DNA of 44,197 nucleotides. It comes from an uncultured Parabacteroides sp. (lineage in GTDB: Bacteria > Bacteroidota > Bacteroidia > Bacteroidales > Tannerellaceae). Of this stretch, positions 30,747-38,654 are shown piece by piece. The stretch lies in assembly GCA_949298575.1 (NCBI GenBank), contig CASFXH010000024.1:1-44197 (forward strand). Reading direction: 5' to 3'. Numbering within the stretch: position 1 is the first letter of the stretch; each line of letters begins with the position of its first letter. Position numbers and translations under genes: made by a program. The notes beneath the pieces were generated by a model. That model searched no databases, had not been told where the DNA came from, and saw only the letters and a list, made by a program, of their open reading frames with translations.

Positions 30747-32021
30747 ATGTTGACAATCAAGCAAATTACTGAGAATAAGGAAGCCGTGATCCGCGGCCTC
30801 GAGAAGAAGCGTTTCGGGGGGGCGAGAGAGAAAATCGGCGAGGTGATCGCGCTCGACGTCCGCCGTCGCGACGCGCAAAACCGTCTCGACCGCAACCTGG
30901 CGGAGGTGAACGCCACCTCGAAAACCATTGGCCTCCTGATGAAAGAGGGCAAGCGCGACGAGGCGGAGACCGCGAAACGACGTGTCGCCGAGATCAAGGA
31001 AGCCAACAAGGCCATCCAGGCCGAGATGGACCAGGCGGCGGCCGACATCCAAGCCCTCCTCTACACCATCCCGAACGTCCCCTACGAGAGCGTCCCCGAA
31101 GGCGCCGGAGCGGCCGACAACGTGGTCGAGAAAATGGGTGGCATGGAAACCGAGCTCCCCAAAGACGCCCTGCCGCACTGGGAGTTGGCGAAAAAGTACG
31201 ACCTCATCGACTTCGATCTGGGCGTGAAGATCACCGGCGCGGGCTTCCCGGTCTATAAAGGGCAAGGGGCTAGGCTGCAACGGGCGTTGATCAACTTCTT
31301 CCTCGACGAGGCGCGCGAGGCGGGCTACGTGGAGATCATGCCGCCGACCGTCGTCAACGCCGCTTCGGGCTACGGCACCGGCCAGCTGCCCGACAAGGAG
31401 GGGCAAATGTACCACTGCGAGGTCGACGACCTCTACCTCATCCCGACCGCCGAGGTGCCCGTGACGAACATCTACCGCGACGTGATCCTCGACGAGAAGC
31501 AACTCCCGATCAAGAACTGCGCTTACACGCAGTGTTTCCGCCGCGAGGCCGGTTCCTACGGGAAAGACGTGCGGGGCCTGAACCGCCTGCACGAGTTCTC
31601 GAAGGTCGAGCTGGTCCGCGTCGACAAGCCCGAGCATTCCGCCGCGTCTCACCAGGAGATGCTCGACCACGTCGAGGGCTTGTTGAAAAAGCTGGAGCTG
31701 CCCTATCGCGTCTTGCGCCTCTGCGGGGGCGACATGAGCTTCACGGCGGCGCTCTGCTTTGATTTTGAGGTCTATTCCGAGGCGCAGAAGCGTTGGCTCG
31801 AGGTCAGCTCCGTCTCCAACTTCGATACCTACCAGGCCAACCGCCTGAAATGCCGTTACCGCGACGCGAACAAGAAAATCCAGCTTTGCCATACGCTCAA
31901 CGGGAGCGCCCTCGCGCTGCCCCGCGTCGTGGCCGCCTTGCTGGAGAACAACCAGACGCCCGAGGGCATCCGTATCCCCAAGGCGCTGGTGCCCTACACG
32001 GGCTTCGAGATGATCCGGTGA
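30747..32021 (+). CDS. serS: Serine-tRNA ligase
   Basis: A 424-residue class II aminoacyl-tRNA synthetase that charges tRNA-Ser. Residues 1-110 form the long antiparallel coiled-coil arm (ITENKEAVIRGLEKKRF at the start). Motif 2 is FRREAGSYGKDVRGLNRLHEF near 262, and motif 3 LNGSALALPRVVAALLENNQ near 380. It has its own -7 element and ends at a strong terminator, so it is probably monocistronic. Full length; essential. Confidence 0.97.
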   Translation: MLTIKQITENKEAVIRGLEKKRFGGAREKIGEVIALDVRRRDAQNRLDRNLAEVNATSKTIGLLMKEGKRDEAETAKRRVAEIKEANKAIQAEMDQAAADIQALLYTIPNVPYESVPEGAGAADNVVEKMGGMETELPKDALPHWELAKKYDLIDFDLGVKITGAGFPVYKGQGARLQRALINFFLDEAREAGYVEIMPPTVVNAASGYGTGQLPDKEGQMYHCEVDDLYLIPTAEVPVTNIYRDVILDEKQLPIKNCAYTQCFRREAGSYGKDVRGLNRLHEFSKVELVRVDKPEHSAASHQEMLDHVEGLLKKLELPYRVLRLCGGDMSFTAALCFDFEVYSEAQKRWLEVSSVSNFDTYQANRLKCRYRDANKKIQLCHTLNGSALALPRVVAALLENNQTPEGIRIPKALVPYTGFEMIR

Positions 32022-32056
32022 GTTTATTCGAGAACTTTTTTGAGATTATAGACTGT

Positions 32057-32092
32057 AGGAGGGGTGCCTGTTTTTTGGGCGCTCCTCCTTTT
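32057..32092 (+). terminator. Intrinsic terminator after serS
   Basis: A 12-bp stem (32057-32068 with 32078-32089), loop TGTTTTTTG, then four T. It is 36 bases after the serS stop. Confidence 0.85.
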
Positions 32093-32137
32093 GTATGACG
32101 GGGACGCCCCGCGCCCGTGCCGATCGGTCATTCAGGA

Positions 32138-32374
32138 GAGAGCCTCGTCTCTTAACCCTCATAGACGAGGCTCTCTGAGGTATCATAGACTAGGCTCTCT
32201 GATATATCATAGACTAGGCTCTATGACGTATCATAGACTAGGCTCTATGACCCATCATAGACGAGGCTCTCTGAGGTATCATAGACGAGGCTCTCTGATA
32301 TATCATAGACTAGGCTCTATGACCCATCATAGACTAGGCTCTATGACGTATCATAGACGAGGCTCTATGACCAT
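32138..32374. repeat. Nine 24-nt tandem repeats with internal dyad symmetry
   Basis: Nine contiguous units start at 32159 and every 24 bases to 32351, each TCATAGAC(G/T)AGGCTCT(A/C)TGA plus four variable bases. Many units are inverted repeats CATAGA-N6-TCTATG, and the variable joints add palindromes such as TGATATATCA. At the left edge AGAGAGCCTCGTCT (32138-32151) is the exact reverse complement of 32162-32175. Unit types recur in mixed order. It lies between the convergent serS and metallophosphoesterase genes. Open frames through it are only by-products of the period. Confidence 0.9.
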
Positions 32375-32418
32375 ACCACTGAATAAATGTTAAAACGATC
32401 CTCGTTTCTTTATTTGGG

Positions 32419-33600
32419 CTATCTCGTGGGCTTGGGAATGACCAGGTGATCGATCTCCTTGCCGGAAAGGTCGAAGACGCGGATCGTGAGGCGCTCGCTG
32501 TCGGCCTCGGCGCGGATGAACGTGTCGTTGGAATTGACGATGAGCGGGAAGCCGACATTTTCCTCGCCCGCCTCGTTGCGCTGGTAAAGGTGCAGGTGTC
32601 CACAGAGATAGACGTCGGGCTTGGCCTTGTTGAGGAGGGGGATGAACTTCCGGGCGATGTCCATCTCGCCATGCCAGCTCCCGAACGGCGGCATGTGGCA
32701 GACGACGACCTTGTAGGGGGCCGTGCGGTAGAGGTCGCTTCGCAGGGCCTCGGAGAGCCACTCGGCCTGGCGGCTCCGGTAGTCGTCGTAGGCGGTCAGG
32801 CCGTAGTACTCGATGTCGGAATCGGGCTTGTCCTCGCCGCAATCGAGCATGACGAAGCAGACGGGCCCTTGGCGGAAGAGGTAATACAGCTCGTCTTGGG
32901 CGGGGGCGAAATAGTCGTGGAAGCTGGCCGCCGCCTCGCCGCGCGTCTCGTGGTTGCCCCGGGCGTAATACATGGGTATCTCGCTGGCGAACAAGCGTGT
33001 GGCCGTATCCATGAAGCCGGAGAAAAGATCCTCGTCGCGGTTGTATTGCGAGATCATGTCGCCGTTGAAGAGGAAGAGGTCGGTCGAGGCGAGGTCGCAG
33101 TGGGAGATCATTCGCTCCAAGACCTCGTTACGGCCGTGGATGTCGTTCACCATCACGAACGAGACGGTGGGGCGGGCGTGGTCGCTGGTCGTGAAGGTCA
33201 AGGGTCGCTTCGTGTAGACGTCGGTGGCGGCGTTGTTGCCGTAATGGACTTGGTTGCGTTCATGTTTCAGGACTTCCTTGACGCAGACGCGGTAGCGGTA
33301 GCGCGTGCCGGGTCGCAGGCCGGTAAGGCGGACGACGTGCCGGCGGCCGACGCGTTTGATGCCGATCCGCGTGTCGTAGACGGTCACGCGGGGGGTGGCG
33401 TAGAAATGGGAGCTGTCGTCGGGCGCCAGTTCGACCCATCCGATGGAGGGGTGGTTGGCCGTCCAGACGATCGTGGCCTCGTTTTCGCTGACGTCTTGCA
33501 AGTACGGACCGTGCTCGATCCGGATCGCCTCGCCCCGCGCCATGGCCCAGAGGGGGAGGAGGCAGGCGAGGAGGATGGTTTTCAAGATGCGTGTTTTCAT
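32419..33600 (-). CDS. Exported purple-acid-phosphatase-like metallophosphoesterase
   Basis: A 393-residue secreted enzyme with a signal peptide (residues 1-21). Residues 28-125 resemble the fibronectin-III-like N-terminal domain of purple acid phosphatases (GPYLQDVSENEATIVWTA). The catalytic domain has all dinuclear metal motifs: NDIHGR, FNGDMI, RGNHE, VCHMPPF and CGHLHLYQR. Substrate unknown; family members cut phosphomonoesters. The phosphosugar mutase gene lies 104 bases upstream on the same strand, but a terminator-like hairpin stands between them. Confidence 0.9.
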   Translation of the reverse strand: MKTRILKTILLACLLPLWAMARGEAIRIEHGPYLQDVSENEATIVWTANHPSIGWVELAPDDSSHFYATPRVTVYDTRIGIKRVGRRHVVRLTGLRPGTRYRYRVCVKEVLKHERNQVHYGNNAATDVYTKRPLTFTTSDHARPTVSFVMVNDIHGRNEVLERMISHCDLASTDLFLFNGDMISQYNRDEDLFSGFMDTATRLFASEIPMYYARGNHETRGEAAASFHDYFAPAQDELYYLFRQGPVCFVMLDCGEDKPDSDIEYYGLTAYDDYRSRQAEWLSEALRSDLYRTAPYKVVVCHMPPFGSWHGEMDIARKFIPLLNKAKPDVYLCGHLHLYQRNEAGEENVGFPLIVNSNDTFIRAEADSERLTIRVFDLSGKEIDHLVIPKPTR

Positions 33601-33630
33601 GCTTTTAAGATAGATGGATGGATGAAAGGA

Positions 33631-33666
33631 AAGGGGTTCATCCGTATGGCGTGGAATGAACCCCTT
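33631..33666 (-). terminator. Hairpin between the phosphosugar mutase and metallophosphoesterase genes
   Basis: Arms AAGGGGTTCAT (33631-33641) and its complement (33656-33666) pair perfectly. On the minus strand a T/C-rich run follows, so it probably ends the mutase transcript. Confidence 0.7.
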
Positions 33667-33704
33667 CCGTGAATTTTCATGTCTCGCTAGGCGCGCTCAT
33701 TTTT

Positions 33705-35453
33705 TCAGATGCCCAGCGACGCCTTGATTCGCTCGATCTTCTCCAGCGCGGCGGCGTCGGCGGCGGGCAGCTCGTCGGCGCTCTTCACCTTGGAGTGGAC
33801 TTCGCAGTAGAACTTGATCTTCGGCTCCGTGCCCGAGGGGCGGATGGAGACTTTCGTGCCGTCTTCCGTGAAGTATTGGAGGACGTTGGAGGTCGTCGGC
33901 ATGTCGAGCGTCAGCGTCTCGTTCTCCAGGTAGTCGATGCCCTTCAGCGAGGCGAAGTCGTAGAAGAGGGTGACTTTCGATCCGGCGATTTCCTTCAACG
34001 GGTTCTCGCGGAAGTGTTTCATCATCGCCTCGATTTCCTCGGCGCCGCTCTTTCCTTTCTTCACGACGGAGATGCCTTTCTCTTTCGAGAAGCCATATTC
34101 CACGTAGATCTTCTGGAGCAATTGGTAGAGGGTCATGCCCTGGTCTTTCGCCCAAGCGGCGATCTCCGCCAGCACGACGCAGGCCGAGACGGCGTCTTTA
34201 TCGCGGACGAAGTCCTCGCAAAGGAATCCGTAGCTTTCCTCGCCGCCACCGATGTAGCTCTTCTTGCCCTCGTTCTCGCGCATGACGTTGGCGATCCACT
34301 TGAAGCCCGTGTAGACGTCGTAGAAGCCGACACCGTTGCGCTCGGCGATGGCGCGGAGCGTCTCTGTGGTGACGATGGTCTTGACGATGTATTCCTTGCC
34401 TTGGAGCTTACCCAACTCTTTCCAGCGGGTGATCAGGTAGTAGGTGAAAAGCAACGCGTTCTGGTTGCCGTTCAGCAAGACCCATTCGCCCTCGTTGTTC
34501 TTCACGGCGCATCCCATGCGGTCGCCGTCGGGGTCGGACGCCATCACGAGCTCCGCGTCGGTCTCTTTCGCCTTCTCGACGGCCATCGAGAGGGCTGCCG
34601 GCTCCTCGGGGTTGGGCGAGACGACGGTCGGGAAGTCGCCGCTCACGACATCTTGCTCCGGCACGTGGATGATGTTCGTGAACCCGAAAGCCTCCAGCGC
34701 GCGCGGCACCAATTTGACACCCGTGCCGTGGATCGGCGTGTAGACGATCTTCATGTCCTTGTGGCGGGCGATGGCTTCGGGCGAGAGGGAGATGGTCTTC
34801 AGGTCGTTGACGTACTGGCTGTCGATCTCCTCGCCAATGATCTCGATCAACGCCTTGTTGCCGTTGAATTTGATGTCCTTGGCGCCATGCACCTTGTTGA
34901 CCTCGGCGATGGTGTTCTTGTCGTGTGGGGCGATCATTTGCGCGCCATCGTTCCAATACGCCTTGTACCCGTTGTATTCCTTCGGGTTGTGAGAGGCGGT
35001 CAGGATAATGCCGCTTTGGCAGCCCAACTTGCGGATCGCGTACGACATTTCGGGCGTCGGGCGCAGGCTCTCGAAGAGATAGACCTTGATGCCATTGGCG
35101 GAGAAGATGTCGGCGGAGATCTCCGCGAACTCGCGGCTGTTGTTCCGGCAGTCGTGGCCGATAACGACTTTGATCTCGTCTAGGTCCGCGAACTCTTTCT
35201 TCAAATAGTTGGATAAGCCTTGCGTGGCCGCGCCAACCGTGTAGATGTTCATCCGATTGGAGCCTACGCCCATGATGCCGCGCAGACCACCTGTACCAAA
35301 TTCTAGGTCCTTGTAGAAACACTCGATCAATTCGGTAGGATCCTCGTTGTCGAGCAGAGCTTGTACTTTGGCGCGTGTTTCAGCGTCATAACTCTCAGAA
35401 AGCCATCCTTGGGCTTTGTTTCTGACCATTGTGAGCAATTCGTTGTTTTCCAT
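33705..35453 (-). CDS. Phospho-sugar mutase (phosphoglucomutase/phosphomannomutase)
   Basis: A 582-residue alpha-D-phosphohexomutase, converting the 1- and 6-phosphates of glucose or mannose. The phosphoserine is Ser154 in LTASHNPKEYNGYK. The metal loop is SDPDGDR near residue 305, the sugar-binding loop GGEESYGF near 400, and the phosphate-binding loop RPSGTEPKIKFY near 545. Length fits the long PGM/PMM form common in Bacteroidetes. A -7 element TATCTTTG with CTTG 18 bases further up lies at 35510-35539 on its strand. It could feed GDP-mannose or UDP-glucose pathways. Confidence 0.92.
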   Translation of the reverse strand: MENNELLTMVRNKAQGWLSESYDAETRAKVQALLDNEDPTELIECFYKDLEFGTGGLRGIMGVGSNRMNIYTVGAATQGLSNYLKKEFADLDEIKVVIGHDCRNNSREFAEISADIFSANGIKVYLFESLRPTPEMSYAIRKLGCQSGIILTASHNPKEYNGYKAYWNDGAQMIAPHDKNTIAEVNKVHGAKDIKFNGNKALIEIIGEEIDSQYVNDLKTISLSPEAIARHKDMKIVYTPIHGTGVKLVPRALEAFGFTNIIHVPEQDVVSGDFPTVVSPNPEEPAALSMAVEKAKETDAELVMASDPDGDRMGCAVKNNEGEWVLLNGNQNALLFTYYLITRWKELGKLQGKEYIVKTIVTTETLRAIAERNGVGFYDVYTGFKWIANVMRENEGKKSYIGGGEESYGFLCEDFVRDKDAVSACVVLAEIAAWAKDQGMTLYQLLQKIYVEYGFSKEKGISVVKKGKSGAEEIEAMMKHFRENPLKEIAGSKVTLFYDFASLKGIDYLENETLTLDMPTTSNVLQYFTEDGTKVSIRPSGTEPKIKFYCEVHSKVKSADELPAADAAALEKIERIKASLGI

Positions 35454-35509
35454 GTCTAAAAAATATTGTGTTTATTGCTATGAATGCTACTGTTTCGTTT
35501 TACCGAGCC

Positions 35510-35517
35510 CAAAGATA
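35510..35517 (-). promoter_or_regulatory. -7 element TATCTTTG upstream of the phosphosugar mutase
   Basis: On the minus strand, CTTG (35536-35539), 18 bases, TATCTTTG. The spacing is one short of the usual 19-21. Confidence 0.5.
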
Positions 35518-35600
35518 CGAATTAATTGAGGTCCGCAAGGATTATGAGGAATATTTTTGGAAAATCTTGGGGATCGTGCGCTGAAATGGGGCGGTTTTCT

Positions 35601-35608
35601 TACTTTTG
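35601..35608 (+). promoter_or_regulatory. dnaX: -7 element TACTTTTG before dnaX
   Basis: Matches TAnnTTTG 34 bases before ATG 35642. It covers the in-frame GTG at 35606, which therefore cannot be the start from this promoter. Confidence 0.55.
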
Positions 35609-35641
35609 TGTCTCGAAAAAAGCGAAACGAGTAAGGAAAAC

Positions 35642-37396
35642 ATGGAAAACTACATTGTCTCAGCGCGAAAATACCGTCCGGCGACGTTCCGAAGCGTCGT
35701 GGGGCAAAAGGCTTTGACGACGACCTTGAAGAACGCGATCCAAAGCAATAAGTTGGCGCACGCGTATTTGTTCTGCGGCCCGAGGGGCGTGGGCAAGACG
35801 ACTTGTGCCCGTATTTTCGCGAAAACCATCAATTGCTTGAACCCGAAAGCGGATGGCGAGGCTTGCGACGTGTGTGAGTCGTGTGTCGCTTTCAATGAGC
35901 AACGTTCTTACAATATCCATGAGCTGGACGCGGCCTCCAATAACTCGGTAGACGATATCCGCTCGTTGATCGAGCAGGTCCGTATTCCGCCTCCTATCGG
36001 GAAATACAAGGTTTTCATCATCGATGAGGTGCACATGTTGAGTACGGCCGCGTTCAACGCTTTCTTGAAGACTTTGGAGGAACCTCCACGGCACGCCATC
36101 TTCATCCTGGCGACTACCGAGAAGCATAAGGTCTTGCCGACGATTCTCTCGCGGTGCCAGATTTATGACTTTTCCCGGATCTCGATCCCGGATATCGTGG
36201 AGCATTTGGAATATGTGGCTTCAAGTGAGGGCGTATCGGTCGAGCCGGAGGCCCTGAACGTCATCGCCCAAAAGGCGGATGGCGGGATGCGCGACGCCCT
36301 GTCGATCTTTGACCAGATCGTGAGCTTCACGAATGGGCAAGTGACCTATCAAGCGGTGATCAACAACCTGAACGTGCTGGATTACGAGTATTATTTCCGC
36401 TTGACCGATTGTGTGCTCGAAGGGAATGTCCGTTCGGCCTTGTTGTTGCTGAATGAGATTTTGAGTAAAGGTTTCGACGGGCAGAACATCATCACGGGGC
36501 TGGCGACGCATTTTCGAGACTTGCTGGTCTGTCGCGACGAGGCGACGCTGGTCTTGTTCGAGGTGGGCGCGTCGATCAAGGAGCGCTATAAGACAATGGC
36601 CAAACGTTGCTCGGACGCGTTGCTGTTCAAGGCGATTGAGTTGGCGAATACGTGCGATTTGAATTATCGGGCCAGTCGGAACAAGCGTTTGCTTTTGGAA
36701 TTGACATTGATCCAACTTTGCCAATTGACCCATCCGCTCCCACAAGAGAGCGATAAAAAAAAAGCGGTTATAGAACCGATTGATGAGGTTGCCCAACCCA
36801 CGGGCGCACCTAAGGCTCCGTCTTCCCAGCCCGCGTCTTCGCGACTGTCCTCACCGTCGACGACAACCATTCCGGTTTCGCCCCAAGTTTCGGTCGCGCC
36901 ACCGTCGGGTCAAGCGGCTAAACCCCGTCTCTCCGCACGGCCGATGGGGCTTTCCTTGCGAGAGATGACCGAGCAAAAACGGACGCAAGTCGCGACCGCG
37001 TCCCCGCAGGACACTTCAAAATCCCTCATGGAAACGGCTTTCGAGGAGCCAGACTTGGTGAACGCCTGGAACGCTTACGCGAATACGATTGAGAAGCAGG
37101 TGCATTTGAAGAACACGATGTTCAATTGTAAGCCATCTCTTCAGGAGGGTTATTATTTCGAGGTCGTCGTGCATAATCCCGGCCAGCAGGAAGAGCTGAA
37201 CAATAACGCCATTTATATTTTGCCCTTTTTGCGGGAACGGTTGAAGAACGGGCGAATCCAAATGCGTGTCCGCCTGTCGGAAGGCAATGAGAAACATTTA
37301 GCCTTCACGCCCCAAGAAAAATACGCCCATTTGCTGGAAATCAATCCGGCGCTGGACCGGTTGCGGAAGGAATTCGATTTGAGGATGGATAATTGA
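35642..37396 (+). CDS. dnaX: DNA polymerase III subunit gamma/tau
   Basis: A 584-residue clamp-loader ATPase. Domain I has Walker A GPRGVGKT (46-53), zinc cysteines Cys65, Cys75, Cys78 and Cys81, Walker B IDEVHML, and sensor 1 with SRC (SRCQIYDF). Domains II-III run to about residue 370. A Pro/Ser-rich linker follows to about 445, and the C-terminal part would be the tau-specific region. Nine A at codons 372-374 could cause slippage and a short gamma form. The start at 35642 (MENYIVSARKYRP) is chosen over the in-frame GTG at 35606, which overlaps the -7 element. Confidence 0.95.
   Translation: MENYIVSARKYRPATFRSVVGQKALTTTLKNAIQSNKLAHAYLFCGPRGVGKTTCARIFAKTINCLNPKADGEACDVCESCVAFNEQRSYNIHELDAASNNSVDDIRSLIEQVRIPPPIGKYKVFIIDEVHMLSTAAFNAFLKTLEEPPRHAIFILATTEKHKVLPTILSRCQIYDFSRISIPDIVEHLEYVASSEGVSVEPEALNVIAQKADGGMRDALSIFDQIVSFTNGQVTYQAVINNLNVLDYEYYFRLTDCVLEGNVRSALLLLNEILSKGFDGQNIITGLATHFRDLLVCRDEATLVLFEVGASIKERYKTMAKRCSDALLFKAIELANTCDLNYRASRNKRLLLELTLIQLCQLTHPLPQESDKKKAVIEPIDEVAQPTGAPKAPSSQPASSRLSSPSTTTIPVSPQVSVAPPSGQAAKPRLSARPMGLSLREMTEQKRTQVATASPQDTSKSLMETAFEEPDLVNAWNAYANTIEKQVHLKNTMFNCKPSLQEGYYFEVVVHNPGQQEELNNNAIYILPFLRERLKNGRIQMRVRLSEGNEKHLAFTPQEKYAHLLEINPALDRLRKEFDLRMDN
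36755..36776 (+). promoter_or_regulatory. dnaX: Candidate dnaX slippage site: A9 run plus small hairpin
   Basis: Nine A (36755-36763) form three Lys codons. CGGTT-ATAG-AACCG follows one base later. In the -1 frame a stop comes after about six codons (SGYRTD), and in the +1 frame after two. Either shift would give a protein of about 375-380 residues ending after domain III, as gamma does in other bacteria. Confidence 0.4.
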
Positions 37397-37424
37397 AATG
37401 CTTTTCTATCTCACGTTTATTTCC

Positions 37425-37432
37425 TATTTTTG
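37425..37432 (+). promoter_or_regulatory. -7 element TATTTTTG upstream of the Wzz gene
   Basis: Matches TAnnTTTG 101 bases before ATG 37533, leaving a leader of about 90 bases with no obvious structure. Confidence 0.4.
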
Positions 37433-37532
37433 CGCGCATTATCTTTATTTCCCATTCATGTCAAGGCAATCATATGGTTTGGGGGTATTTTAGTCGTATA
37501 ATTTATTAGTCAGTCATAGAACATTTTCAGGA

Positions 37533-38624
37533 ATGGAATCACAAACACAACCATCTCTTCCGGCGGAAGAGCAAGAGATTGACCTGCTGGAGTTGGCGGG
37601 TAAGCTGTGGAAGCGAAGGAAAACGATTTATAAGACTTGTGGCGTGGCCGTTATCGTCGGTTTGATTATTGCTTTCAGTATTCCGAAAGAGTATAGCGTG
37701 ACAGTTACCCTGTCGCCGGAATCTGGTAAGTCGAGCAGTGGGCTCGCGGGGGCTGCCGCCATGTTGGGCTTGGGGAATTTCTCGATGGACGCGGGAGAGG
37801 ACGCCTTGAACATCACCTTATTCCCGGATATTCTTGTCTCTGATCCATTCGCGTTGGAGTTGTATGCCATGCCTGTCACGCCAGACGAAGAAGAGCCTCT
37901 TCCCTTGAATGAATATATTGAAAACGAGCGTCAGCCGTGGTGGGGCTGGACTTTGGGCCTGCCGGGTAAGGCGATTGGTGGAATCATGTCCTTATTCTCG
38001 GATGAGGAAGAGGAAGTGGCATTGGATCCTTTCCGGTTGACGCGCGAGGAGACCCGAAGACTGGAAGCGATCAAGGAATCCATGTCGGCGGTAGTGGATA
38101 AGAAGACGGGGATCACGACCATTACCGTGACGATGCAGGACGCCGTGGTGGCCGCGACGGTGGCGGATAGCGTGGTGACGAAATTGCAAAATTACGTGAC
38201 CGCTTATCGGACGAAGAAAGCGATCGAGGATTGCGATTATTGGGAAAAACTTTACAAGGAACGTCAGCAAGAGTATTATGCGGCCCAGCAGCGTTATGCG
38301 GATTACGTGGATGAGAACAAGGGGCTGTATACGCAGCGTTCGAAAGTGGAGGGCGAGCGTTTGCAAAACGAGATGAACTTGGCTTATCAGGTCTATAACC
38401 AGATGGCGCAGCAGTTGCAGCTGGCGAGAGGGAAGATTCAAGAGGCTAAGCCCGTGTTCGCGATCGTCAATCCGGCGACGGTCCCGGTTAAGGCTTCCGC
38501 TCCTCGGAAAGCTCTTATATTAATAGGTGTCGTTTTCCTCGCCTTTTTCGGCGCGTCCGGTTGGATCTTGTTTGGTGAGGACGTATGGAAAGAACTGAAA
38601 GAAGCGACGAAAAAGAATGATTAA
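37533..38624 (+). CDS. Wzz-type polysaccharide chain-length determinant
   Basis: A 363-residue inner-membrane protein of the polysaccharide co-polymerase family. Membrane helices lie at about 34-51 and 327-347, the periplasmic part between them includes a coiled coil (about 215-300), and a Pro-containing motif NPATVPVKASAPRKA precedes the second helix, as is typical. It controls the length of O-antigen or exopolysaccharide. The outer-membrane exporter gene follows 30 bases after its stop, forming a pair. No kinase domain is present. Confidence 0.88.
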   Translation: MESQTQPSLPAEEQEIDLLELAGKLWKRRKTIYKTCGVAVIVGLIIAFSIPKEYSVTVTLSPESGKSSSGLAGAAAMLGLGNFSMDAGEDALNITLFPDILVSDPFALELYAMPVTPDEEEPLPLNEYIENERQPWWGWTLGLPGKAIGGIMSLFSDEEEEVALDPFRLTREETRRLEAIKESMSAVVDKKTGITTITVTMQDAVVAATVADSVVTKLQNYVTAYRTKKAIEDCDYWEKLYKERQQEYYAAQQRYADYVDENKGLYTQRSKVEGERLQNEMNLAYQVYNQMAQQLQLARGKIQEAKPVFAIVNPATVPVKASAPRKALILIGVVFLAFFGASGWILFGEDVWKELKEATKKND

Positions 38625-38654
38625 AGCAAAAGAAAAGAATTGATTATTGAAGAT

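Noticed and set aside
32159-32374. CRISPR array
   Set aside because: Units are directly contiguous with no unique spacers, and no cas genes are present.
32064-32393. A 109-codon frame with 8-residue repeats
   Set aside because: By-product of the 24-nt array; it also begins inside the serS terminator.
35606-35641. GTG start for dnaX at 35606
   Set aside because: It overlaps the -7 promoter element, and the family N-terminus MENYIVSARKYRP begins at ATG 35642.
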